NCBI GenBank assembly: GCA_937975735.1
Contig: CALJUI010000267.1
Location: 1 to 8,270 of the forward strand
Source: an uncultured Rubrivivax sp.
Lineage (GTDB): Bacteria; Pseudomonadota; Gammaproteobacteria; Burkholderiales; Burkholderiaceae_C
Direction of reading: 5' to 3'
Length of the DNA: 8,270 nucleotides
Part shown: piece after piece, positions 1 to 6,720 of the stretch
How positions within the stretch are numbered: the first letter of the stretch is position 1
Layout: each line of letters opens with the position of its first letter
Notes under the pieces: model-generated
The model's input: only the letters and a program-made list of their open reading frames with translations
What the model was told of the DNA's origin: nothing
Database searches by the model: none
Made by a program: the position numbers and the translations under genes

Positions 1-605
1 GCCTGCGGCGCCGGCGACGGCGCCGCGGCCCCGCCCGTCGCGCCCTCGAGGACCGCGATGACCGTGCCCTGCGAGACCTTGTCGCCGAGCTTGACCCGCA
101 CGTCCTTGACCACGCCGGCGTGCGACGACGGGATCTCCATCGACGCCTTGTCGCTCTCCACCGTGATCAGGCTCTGCTCGACCGCGACGGTGTCGCCGGG
201 CTTGACCAGCACCTCGATCACGGCGACCTCGTCGAAGTCGCCGATGTCGGGCACCTGCACTTCGACGGGCCCGGCCGAAGCGGCCTGCGTGGCTGGCGCA
301 GCCGCTGGAGCGGGCGCCGGCGCAGGCGCCGCGGCGGGAGTGGCCGAAGGCGCAGGCGCCTCTGCACCCTCGGCGTCGAGCAGCAGCAGCACCGAACCTT
401 CGTTGACCGTGTCGCCGATCGCGACCTTGAGTTCCTTCACGACGCCGGCGTGCGACGACGGGATCTCCATCGACGCCTTGTCCGACTCCACCGTCACCAG
501 GCTCTGCTCGGCCTTGACCGTGTCACCCGGCTTGACGAGCAGTTCGATCACCGCGACGTCCTTGAAATCCCCGATGTCGGGCACCTTCACTTCAACCATG
601 GCCAT
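1..605 (-). CDS. aceF: Pyruvate dehydrogenase complex E2, dihydrolipoyl acetyltransferase (N-terminal 201 residues; gene runs off left edge)
   Basis: E2 carries acetyl groups on swinging lipoyl arms from E1 to CoA in the cytoplasmic pyruvate dehydrogenase complex. The visible part holds two lipoyl domains, residues about 3-77 and 113-187. Each contains the lipoylation signature ESDKASMEIPSSHAG, with target lysines K43 and K153. An Ala/Pro-rich flexible linker (about 78-112) joins them, and a second such linker begins at about 189. The peripheral-subunit-binding domain and the catalytic acetyltransferase domain (HHxxxDG motif) lie outside the window. The start at 605 (MAMVEVKVPDIG) is preferred over the in-frame ATG at 599 because GGAG at 617-614 sits 8 nt upstream of it. 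The gene follows aceE by 25 nt and is almost certainly co-transcribed with it. Two lipoyl domains here, against three in E. coli AceF, is common in betaproteobacteria (family knowledge). The adjacent aceE makes E2 of another 2-oxoacid dehydrogenase unlikely. Confidence 0.96.
   Translation of the reverse strand, partial: MAMVEVKVPDIGDFKDVAVIELLVKPGDTVKAEQSLVTVESDKASMEIPSSHAGVVKELKVAIGDTVNEGSVLLLLDAEGAEAPAPSATPAAAPAPAPAPAAAPATQAASAGPVEVQVPDIGDFDEVAVIEVLVKPGDTVAVEQSLITVESDKASMEIPSSHAGVVKDVRVKLGDKVSQGTVIAVLEGATGGAAAPSPAPQ
112..152. repeat. 41-bp direct repeat, copy A (lipoyl domain 2 coding)
   Basis: This stretch is identical, base for base, to 442-482, with a period of 330 bp (exactly 110 codons). 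It encodes the lipoylation loop of the second AceF lipoyl domain, around K153. The repeat reflects an internal domain duplication in the gene and is not a mobile element. Confidence 0.9.
442..482. repeat. 41-bp direct repeat, copy B (lipoyl domain 1 coding)
   Basis: This is the partner of the copy at 112-152 and encodes the loop around K43 of the first lipoyl domain. Identity stops where the codons for the residues before the ESDK motif diverge. Recombination between the copies would delete or duplicate exactly one in-frame lipoyl domain plus linker. Confidence 0.9.
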
Positions 606-613
606 GTCTTTGT

Positions 614-617
614 CTCC
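614..617 (-). promoter_or_regulatory. aceF ribosome binding site
   Basis: On the minus strand GGAG lies 8 nt before the ATG at 605 and 14 nt before the alternative in-frame ATG at 599. The spacing decides in favour of the upstream start. The 25-nt aceE-aceF gap contains no hairpin that I can see. Confidence 0.7.
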
Positions 618-630
618 GTGGTGAGGGCGC

Positions 631-3333
631 TCAGGCGTACAGCGGGTTGATCTTGTCGGCCTGGATGCCGTACTTCGCGATCGCCTCGGCGACCTTGGAC
701 TGCGGCACGGTGCCCTCGTCGGCCAGCGCCTTCAGCGAGGCCACGACGATGTAGTGGCGATTGACCTCGAAGTGCTCGCGCAGGCGGGTGCGGAAGTCGC
801 TGCGGCCGAAACCGTCGGTGCCCAGCACCTTGTACACCCGGCCCTTGGGCACGAAGGCGCGGATCTGCTCGGCGTAGTTCTTCATGTAGTCGGTCGCGGC
901 GATCACCGGCCCGGCATGTGCGCCGAGCTGGCGGGCGACGAACGGGGTGCGCTGCGGCTCGTTGGGATGCAGCATGTTCCAGCGCTCGCAGTCCTGGCCC
1001 TCGCGCGCCAGCTCGTTGAAGCTCGGGCAGCTCCAGACGTTGGCGGCGACGCCCCAGTCGGCTTCGAGCAGCTTCTTCGCCGCCATGCTCTCGCGCAGGA
1101 TCGTGCCGCTGCCGAGCAGGTTGACGCGCGGCGAGCGGTTCGCCGCCTCCTCCAGCAGGTACATGCCCTGGATGATCTGCTCCTCGGTGCCCGGCTTCAG
1201 CCCAGGCATCGGGTAGTTCTCGTTGAGCAGCGTGATGTAGAAGTAGACGTTGTCCTGCTGCTCGACCATGCGCTTCAGGCCATGGTGCAGGATCACGCCG
1301 ACCTCGTGCGCGAAGGTCGGGTCGTAGCTGATGCAGTTCGGGATCGTGCCCGCCAGGATGTGGCTGTGGCCGTCCTCGTGCTGCAGGCCCTCGCCGTTGA
1401 GCGTGGTGCGGCCGCTGGTGCCGCCGAGCAGGAAGCCGCGCGCCTGCATGTCGCCGGCGGCCCAGGCCAGGTCGCCGATGCGCTGGAAGCCGAACATCGA
1501 GTAGTAGACGTAGAACGGGATCATGATGCGGTTGTTCGTCGAGTACGACGTCGCCGCGGCGATCCAGCTCGCCATGCCGCCGGGTTCGTTGATGCCTTCC
1601 TGCAGGATCTGGCCGGCCTTGTCTTCCTTGTAGTACATGACCTGGTCCTTGTCGACCGGGGTGTACTTCTGGCCTTCCGGGTTGTAGATGCCGATCTGGC
1701 GGAACAGGCCCTCCATGCCGAAGGTGCGCGCCTCGTCGACGAGGATCGGCACCACGCGGGGCCCGAGCTCCTTCTCGCGCAGCAGCTGCGTCAGGAAGCG
1801 CACGTAGGCCTGCGTCGTGCTGATCTCGCGGCCTTCGGCGGTCGGGTCGAGCACGGCCTTGAAGGTCTCGAGCGGCGGCACGGTGAACTGTTCGTCGGCC
1901 TTGATCCGCCGCTTGGGCAGGTAGCCGCCGAGGGCCTTGCGGCGCTCGTGCAGGTACTTCATCTCCGGCGTGTCGTCGGCCGGCTTGTAGAACGGGATCT
2001 TCGGCAGCTCGCTGTCCGGGATCGGGATGTTGAAGCGGTCGCGGAAGTAGCGGACGTCGTCGTCGGTGAGCTTCTTCGTCTGGTGGGCGGTGTTCTTGCC
2101 CTCGCCGGCCTTGCCCATGCCATAGCCCTTGATCGTCTTGACCAGCAGCACGGTCGGCTGGCCCACGGTCTGGTTGGCCTGGTGGAAGGCGGCGTAGACC
2201 TTCTGCGCGTCGTGGCCGCCGCGGCGCAGCTGCCAGATGTCGTCGTCGCTCATCTTGGCCACCATCTCCAGCGTGCGGGGGTCGCGGCCGAAGAAGTTCT
2301 TGCGGACGAAGGCGCCGTCGTTGGCCTTGAAGGCCTGGTAGTCGCCGTCGAGCGTGTCCATCATGATCTTGCGCAGCGCGCCGTCCTTGTCGCGCGCCAG
2401 CAGCGGATCCCAGTTGCTGCCCCAGATCAGCTTGATGACGTTCCAGCCCGAGCCGCGGAACTCGCCTTCGAGCTCCTGGATGATCTTGCTGTTGCCGCGC
2501 ACCGGCCCGTCCAGGCGCTGCAGGTTGCAGTTGACGACGAAGATCAGGTTGTCGAGCTTCTCGCGCGCCGCCAGGCTGATCGCGCCGAGGCTCTCCGGCT
2601 CGTCCATCTCGCCGTCGCCGCAGAAGACCCAGACCTTGCGCTTGGAGGTGTCGGCGATGCCGCGCGCGTGCAGGTACTTCAGGAAACGGGCCTGGTAGAT
2701 CGCCATCAGCGGCCCGAGGCCCATCGACACCGTCGGGAACTGCCAGAAGTCCGGCATCAGCTTCGGGTGCGGGTAGCTCGACAGGCCCTTGCCGTCGACC
2801 TCCTGGCGGAAGTTGAGCAGCTGCTCCTCGCTCAGCCGGCCTTCCAGGTAGGCGCGGGCATACACGCCGGGCGCCGAGTGGCCCTGGCTGTAGAGCAGGT
2901 CCCCGCCGCGCTCGGCGCTGTCGGCGTGCCAGAAGTGGTTGAAGCCGGCGGCGAACATGTGCGCCAGCGACTGGAACGAGCTGATATGCCCGCCGAGGTC
3001 ACCGCCGTCCGGCGCGTCGAGCCGGTTCGCGCGCACGACCAGCGCCATCGCGTTCCAGCGCATGTACGCGCGCAGCCGGCCCTCGAGCTCCAGGTTGCCC
3101 GGACTGCGCGCCTGATCGGCCGGTTCGATCGTGTTGACATACCCGGTGGTCGCCGAGAAGGGCTTGTCGATCCCGTTCTGGCGCGCTTCCTCGAGCAGCT
3201 GCTCGAGGATGAAGTGACCGCGCTCCTGGCCCTCGGCCTGGATCAGCGCCGACAGCGCATCCAGCCACTCGCGGGTCTCCTGGACGTCGCTGTCTTGGTC
3301 GGCTCCTGGGGTGGCTTGTGGCTCGCCGGACAT
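631..3333 (-). CDS. aceE: Pyruvate dehydrogenase E1 component, homodimeric type
   Basis: AceE is the ThDP-dependent E1 of the pyruvate dehydrogenase complex. It decarboxylates pyruvate and reductively acetylates the lipoyl arm of AceF. The protein is 900 residues, close to the 887 of E. coli AceE. The QGHSAPG segment (150-156) carries an active-site histidine, H152. The ThDP/Mg signature runs from GDGEMDEPES (239-248) to NCN (268-270). The mobile active-site loop GYGMGKAGEGKNTAHQ (403-418) includes H417, which aligns with E. coli H407. LQEGINEPGG (577-586) and the GLQHEDGHSH segment (649-658) are typical of the transketolase-like middle domain. The C-terminus KINPLYA is family-typical. The frame stays open for 169 codons upstream, but the ATG at 3333 is chosen because AGGAGA lies 5 nt before it and homology starts near there. 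The gene is first in the operon with aceF and divergent from a sensor kinase gene. No lesion is visible. Confidence 0.98.
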   Translation of the reverse strand: MSGEPQATPGADQDSDVQETREWLDALSALIQAEGQERGHFILEQLLEEARQNGIDKPFSATTGYVNTIEPADQARSPGNLELEGRLRAYMRWNAMALVVRANRLDAPDGGDLGGHISSFQSLAHMFAAGFNHFWHADSAERGGDLLYSQGHSAPGVYARAYLEGRLSEEQLLNFRQEVDGKGLSSYPHPKLMPDFWQFPTVSMGLGPLMAIYQARFLKYLHARGIADTSKRKVWVFCGDGEMDEPESLGAISLAAREKLDNLIFVVNCNLQRLDGPVRGNSKIIQELEGEFRGSGWNVIKLIWGSNWDPLLARDKDGALRKIMMDTLDGDYQAFKANDGAFVRKNFFGRDPRTLEMVAKMSDDDIWQLRRGGHDAQKVYAAFHQANQTVGQPTVLLVKTIKGYGMGKAGEGKNTAHQTKKLTDDDVRYFRDRFNIPIPDSELPKIPFYKPADDTPEMKYLHERRKALGGYLPKRRIKADEQFTVPPLETFKAVLDPTAEGREISTTQAYVRFLTQLLREKELGPRVVPILVDEARTFGMEGLFRQIGIYNPEGQKYTPVDKDQVMYYKEDKAGQILQEGINEPGGMASWIAAATSYSTNNRIMIPFYVYYSMFGFQRIGDLAWAAGDMQARGFLLGGTSGRTTLNGEGLQHEDGHSHILAGTIPNCISYDPTFAHEVGVILHHGLKRMVEQQDNVYFYITLLNENYPMPGLKPGTEEQIIQGMYLLEEAANRSPRVNLLGSGTILRESMAAKKLLEADWGVAANVWSCPSFNELAREGQDCERWNMLHPNEPQRTPFVARQLGAHAGPVIAATDYMKNYAEQIRAFVPKGRVYKVLGTDGFGRSDFRTRLREHFEVNRHYIVVASLKALADEGTVPQSKVAEAIAKYGIQADKINPLYA

Positions 3334-3466
3334 GGCTGTCTCCTGTTCGCTTTGATGGAATTGATCTTGCCCGTAGTGTGGCATAAAACGTCTTGATTTC
3401 AAATAGCGCGCTTGTATTCCGTTATATGAAACTACAGCGTGGTCGACCCTCCGGGATAATGACCCG
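3334..3466. promoter_or_regulatory. Divergent promoter region between aceE and the sensor kinase gene
   Basis: This 133-nt gap is clearly more AT-rich than the flanking genes and must contain promoters for both directions. Leftward candidates are a TTGAAA hexamer (minus strand, 3402-3397), which has only a weak -10 (CACACT) 16 nt downstream, and a TATAAC -10-like hexamer (3426-3421), which lacks a good -35. Rightward, GATAAT (3455-3460) matches five of six -10 bases but has only a poor -35 match near 3431. Short symmetric elements include TTGATTTCAA (3393-3402) and GGTCGACC (3441-3448). No recognised operator, such as a PdhR box, is apparent. The region is secure as an intergenic regulatory span; the individual hexamers are guesses. 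Confidence 0.6.
3339..3344 (-). promoter_or_regulatory. aceE ribosome binding site
   Basis: AGGAGA on the minus strand lies 5 nt before the ATG at 3333. It is the strongest Shine-Dalgarno sequence in the window and fixes the aceE start within an otherwise longer open frame. Confidence 0.85.
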
Positions 3467-6037
3467 ATGAGCACCGTACCGGGCAGCGAAGCCGCGACCT
3501 CCCGGCTGTCTCGCCCCCGCCGATTCTTGAACCGCTGGTGGCGGCGGCAATCCCCGGCGCGCCAGGATCGCTTCGTGACGCTGGCGCCGCTGGTGTCGGT
3601 GATGCTGTTCCTCGCGGCCATCATCTCGGCCTTCTGGTACCTGCGCAACGAGGAGTTCGAACGCGAGACCGAGTCGGTCAAGCGCGACACCGAGATCACG
3701 CAGCAGCAGATCAGCCTGCGCCTGAACCAGAACCAGGAGCAGCTGCTGCGGCTGGCCCGCGACCTGATGGAGCTGCCGGTGGCGCCGGAGCAATTCCGCA
3801 TCGAGGCCGCGACATTGGCCCGCGAGCGGCCGGAGATCACCCACCTGGCCTGGGTCGACGCGCAGCGCGGCGAGGTCGGCGCGCACTGGGCGCTGCTTTA
3901 CCACTCGGGCATGCCGCCCATCGGCGACGCCCGCAACGCGTCCCGACCGGGCGCCGAGATCAACAGCGAACCCGAACGGACCTTCCGCGCCGCACGCGAC
4001 AGCCGCCAGCCGGTCTACTCGGGCGCCTTCCCGGACGCCAACGGAGCACCGGTGTTCCAGATCCACGTGCCGCTGCTGGCGCGATCGGAGTTCGCCGGCA
4101 CGCTGGTGGCCGAGTACTCGATCGAGGCCCTGCTGCGCTACTACGTGCCGGCCGAGGTCGCCCAGCGTCACCGGATCACGCTGGTCGACCTCGAGGACCG
4201 CGCACTGGCCAGCACGGTCACGCCGATGCCCGGCCAGCAGGCCCGGCCGGCGGCGATCGTCCACGACGCGCCGCTGGTGCCGGCGCTCAACGGCCTGCTG
4301 CTGCGCGGCGAGGGCTACCGCACCTCGATCGGCCTGATCGGCAACACGCTGTTCTGGATGGTCGTCGCGCTGTCGGTGCTGACGGTGTGGATGCTGCTGG
4401 GCAGCTGGCGGCACATGCGCCGGCGCGCCCAGATCCAGGGCGCACTCGTGCAGGAGACCAACTTCCGCCGCGCGATGGAGAACTCGATGCCCACCGGCAT
4501 GCGCGCGATGGACCAGGACGGGCGCATCACCTACGTCAACGCCGCCTTCTGCGCGATGACCGGCTTCACCGAGGCCGAGCTGATCGACCGCCTGCCGCCC
4601 TATCCGTATTGGCCGCACGACCGCATCGACGAGAACCACCGGCTGCTGCAGCAGGAACTGCAGGGCCGCAGCCCCGCCGGCGGCATCGAGGTCAAGGTGA
4701 TGCGCAAGGACGGCTCGCAGTTCGACGCGCGCATGTACATCAGCCCGCTGATCGATCCCAAGGGCCAGCAGGCCGGCTGGATGACCAGCGTCACCAACAT
4801 CACCGAGGCCAAGCGCATCCGCGATCAGCTGTCGGCCTCGCACGAGCGCTTCACCACCGTGCTGGAGGGCCTGGACGCCTCGGTGTCGGTGCTGTCGGTG
4901 CAGCATGGCGAACTGCTGTTCGCGAACCGCTCCTACCGGCTGTGGTTCGGCGGCGACGCGCGCGGCCACCTGCAGATGGCCGGCGGCGTGATGGACCAGG
5001 ACTCCGAGGACAGCGTCGACGGGCTGTCGGGGCTGCCGACGCACGAACTGGCCGAGTCCGGCGCCGAGCCGCGCGAGGTCTACGTCCCGACGCTGCAGAA
5101 GTGGTTCGACGTGCGCGCGCGCTACCTGCAGTGGACCGACGGCCGGCTGGCCCAGATGCTGATCGCCACCGACATCACCGCCCGGCTGCACGCCGAGGAG
5201 ATCGCCGCGGCGCAGGCCGAGAAGGCGCAGATGACGAGCCGGCTGGTGACGATGGGCGAGATGGCGTCGTCGGTGGCGCACGAGCTCAACCAGCCGCTGA
5301 CCGCGATCACCAACTACTGCAACGGCATGGTCTCGCGCGTGCGCGCCGACTCGATCGGCAAGGACGACCTCGTCGCCGCGCTGCAGAAGACCGCGCGCCA
5401 GGCCGAGCGCGCCGGCCAGATCATCCACCGCATCCGCGCCTTCGTGAAGCGCAGCGAACCGCAGCGCCAGGCCACGCAGGCGAGCAAGATCGTCGACGAC
5501 GCCGTCGACCTCGCCGGCATCGAGCTGCGCCGGCGCAACGTCGCGATCCGCGTCTACGTCGCGCAGCGCCTGCCCGACCTGCAGGTCGACCCGATCCTGA
5601 TCGAGCAGGTGCTGCTGAACCTGCTGAAGAACGCCGCCGAGGCGATCGACAACGCGAAGATGCCGCCGGCGCGCCGGCACATCGAGTTGCGCGTGATCCC
5701 GCGCCACACCGCGGAGGAAGGCGGCGTCATCGAGTTCAGCGTCACCGACACCGGCCCCGGCCTGCAGGGCGAGATCAACACCCGGCTGTACGAGGCCTTC
5801 TTCTCGACCAAGCCCGAGGGCCTGGGCATCGGGCTGTCGCTGTGCCGCACGATCGTCGAGTCGCACCGGGGCCGGATCCGGGCCCAGAACCTCTACAATG
5901 GAAAGGTTGTTGCGGGTTGCCGGTTCGCCTTCACCCTGCCGGTCGACGTGACCGGACGGCACGAATCCACCCAGCCCGCAGCACTCGCTCCGGCGCCCGC
6001 CGCGGGCGAGGCCGACAACCCCACCGTGACGTCCTGA
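3467..6037 (+). CDS. Membrane-bound PAS-domain sensor histidine kinase (DctB/DctS/FixL-like)
   Basis: This 856-residue kinase should autophosphorylate on a histidine and pass phosphate to the regulator encoded immediately downstream. A basic N-terminus (15-36) precedes membrane segment 1 (about 37-59). A roughly 230-residue periplasmic region follows, then membrane segment 2 (about 294-312). Two cytoplasmic PAS domains come next (about 331-450 and 458-575). The dimerisation/phosphoacceptor domain has H605 in AHELNQPL. The ATPase domain has an N box (KNAAEAID, 721-728), a G1 box (DTGPGL, 761-766), an F box (about 776-782) and a G2 box (GLGIGL, 785-790). A Pro/Ala-rich tail of about 30 residues has no known domain. 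The periplasmic part may be a double-Cache fold as in DctB (inference). No dicarboxylate transporter is adjacent, so a dct name is not justified. The ATG at 3467 has only a weak GGGA 10 nt upstream. Signal and ligand are unknown. Confidence 0.93.
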   Translation: MSTVPGSEAATSRLSRPRRFLNRWWRRQSPARQDRFVTLAPLVSVMLFLAAIISAFWYLRNEEFERETESVKRDTEITQQQISLRLNQNQEQLLRLARDLMELPVAPEQFRIEAATLARERPEITHLAWVDAQRGEVGAHWALLYHSGMPPIGDARNASRPGAEINSEPERTFRAARDSRQPVYSGAFPDANGAPVFQIHVPLLARSEFAGTLVAEYSIEALLRYYVPAEVAQRHRITLVDLEDRALASTVTPMPGQQARPAAIVHDAPLVPALNGLLLRGEGYRTSIGLIGNTLFWMVVALSVLTVWMLLGSWRHMRRRAQIQGALVQETNFRRAMENSMPTGMRAMDQDGRITYVNAAFCAMTGFTEAELIDRLPPYPYWPHDRIDENHRLLQQELQGRSPAGGIEVKVMRKDGSQFDARMYISPLIDPKGQQAGWMTSVTNITEAKRIRDQLSASHERFTTVLEGLDASVSVLSVQHGELLFANRSYRLWFGGDARGHLQMAGGVMDQDSEDSVDGLSGLPTHELAESGAEPREVYVPTLQKWFDVRARYLQWTDGRLAQMLIATDITARLHAEEIAAAQAEKAQMTSRLVTMGEMASSVAHELNQPLTAITNYCNGMVSRVRADSIGKDDLVAALQKTARQAERAGQIIHRIRAFVKRSEPQRQATQASKIVDDAVDLAGIELRRRNVAIRVYVAQRLPDLQVDPILIEQVLLNLLKNAAEAIDNAKMPPARRHIELRVIPRHTAEEGGVIEFSVTDTGPGLQGEINTRLYEAFFSTKPEGLGIGLSLCRTIVESHRGRIRAQNLYNGKVVAGCRFAFTLPVDVTGRHESTQPAALAPAPAAGEADNPTVTS

Positions 6038-6661
6038 ATGAGCCTCATCCCGAAAAAGGGCACCGTCTACGTCGTCGACGACGACGAGGCCGTGCGCGAC
6101 TCGCTGCAGTGGTTGCTCGAGGGCAAGGACTACCGCGTCAAGTGCTTCGACTCGTCGGAGTCCTTCCTGGCGCGATTCGACCCGCGCGAGGTCGCCTGCC
6201 TGATCGCCGACATCCGCATGGACGGCATGAGCGGCCTGGAACTGCAGGACCGGCTGAACGAGCGCAACAGCCCTCTGCCGGTGGTCTTCATCACCGGCCA
6301 CGGCGACGTGCCGATGGCCGTGACGACGATGAAGAAGGGCGCGATGGACTTCATCGAGAAGCCGTTCAAGGAAGAGGAGCTGCTCGGCCTCGTCGAGCGC
6401 ATGCTCGACACGGCGCGCACTGCCTTCAGCCAGCACCAGGAGCAGGCCAGCCGCGACGCGCTGCTGTCGCGCCTGACCACGCGCGAGGGCCAGGTGCTCG
6501 AGCGCATCGTCGCCGGCCGCCTGAACAAGCAGATCGCCGACGACCTGGGCATCAGCATCAAGACGGTGGAAGCGCATCGCGCCAACATCATGGAAAAGCT
6601 CAATGCCAACACCGTGGCCGACCTGCTGAAGATCGCACTCGGTGCGCAGACCAAGGTCTGA
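6038..6661 (+). CDS. Two-component response regulator, FixJ/NarL (LuxR-type HTH) family
   Basis: This is a 207-residue transcription regulator, the normal size for the FixJ family. The receiver domain (about 8-125) has an acidic pocket DDD (14-16), phosphoacceptor D58 in ADIRMDGMSG, T86 in ITGHGD, and K108 in EKPF. A short linker leads to a LuxR-type HTH (about 144-205). Its core, LTTREGQVLERIVAG (146-160) followed by NKQIADDLGISIKTVEAHR (163-181), contains the recognition helix. All phosphorylation residues are present, so it should be a functional phospho-switch that binds DNA as a dimer. The ATG directly abuts the kinase stop codon (TGA then ATG) and has no evident Shine-Dalgarno sequence, which implies translational coupling to the kinase. 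Its targets are unknown; the divergent aceEF operon and its own promoter are the nearest candidates. Confidence 0.95.
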   Translation: MSLIPKKGTVYVVDDDEAVRDSLQWLLEGKDYRVKCFDSSESFLARFDPREVACLIADIRMDGMSGLELQDRLNERNSPLPVVFITGHGDVPMAVTTMKKGAMDFIEKPFKEEELLGLVERMLDTARTAFSQHQEQASRDALLSRLTTREGQVLERIVAGRLNKQIADDLGISIKTVEAHRANIMEKLNANTVADLLKIALGAQTKV

Positions 6662-6677
6662 GCGACTTCACCCCGCC

Positions 6678-6708
6678 AGGGCCGCCGCGAGCGGCCCTTG
6701 TCTCTTCT
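6678..6708 (+). terminator. Rho-independent terminator-like hairpin after the response regulator gene
   Basis: AGGGCCGC (6678-6685) pairs perfectly with GCGGCCCT (6691-6698) around a 5-nt loop. The tract that follows (6699-6708) is pyrimidine-rich with six T residues in ten, not a clean T run. It begins 16 nt after the regulator stop codon and ends 12 nt before the folD start. It probably ends the kinase-regulator transcript. Because it is so close to folD it could also act as an attenuator. Confidence 0.65.
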
Positions 6709-6720
6709 AAAGCCCGCCCC

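Noticed and set aside
597..599. Alternative aceF start at the second in-frame ATG (599)
   Set aside because: The GGAG at 617-614 is 14 nt away from it but 8 nt from the ATG at 605, so the upstream start is better placed. The two proteins differ by only two residues.
754..3396. Long open frame of about 880 codons on the plus strand, opposite aceE
   Set aside because: Its translation is rich in Arg, Ala, Val and Leu and low in complexity, and it has no recognisable domain. It lies antisense to a certain aceE. Such frames arise from the GC-rich third positions of the real gene.
3352..3402. TTGAT repeats in the aceE-kinase intergenic region as FNR/FixK-type boxes
   Set aside because: An FNR box needs TTGAT-N4-ATCAA. 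The pair at 3352-3365 is in direct rather than inverted orientation, and TTGATTTCAA at 3393-3402 has its half-sites only 2 nt apart.
3441..3448. GGTCGACC palindrome as an operator for the response regulator
   Set aside because: A single 8-bp palindrome in GC-rich DNA is expected by chance, and no second copy or known FixJ/NarL-family site pattern supports it.
3459..3461. ATG just upstream of the kinase start as its initiation codon
   Set aside because: It is out of frame with the kinase by 8 nt and opens no supported gene.
3422..6577. Long open frame of about 1050 codons on the minus strand, opposite the kinase and regulator genes
   Set aside because: It spans two well-supported genes and their junction, reads as low-complexity Arg/Ala/Val/Gln-rich sequence, and has no domain. 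It is a GC-bias shadow.
3538..6720. The folD reading frame stays open for more than 3 kb upstream, as if folD had a giant N-terminal extension
   Set aside because: The upstream part is Arg/Pro/Ala-rich shadow of the kinase and regulator genes. FolD homology begins exactly at the ATG at 6721, and family members are about 285 residues long.
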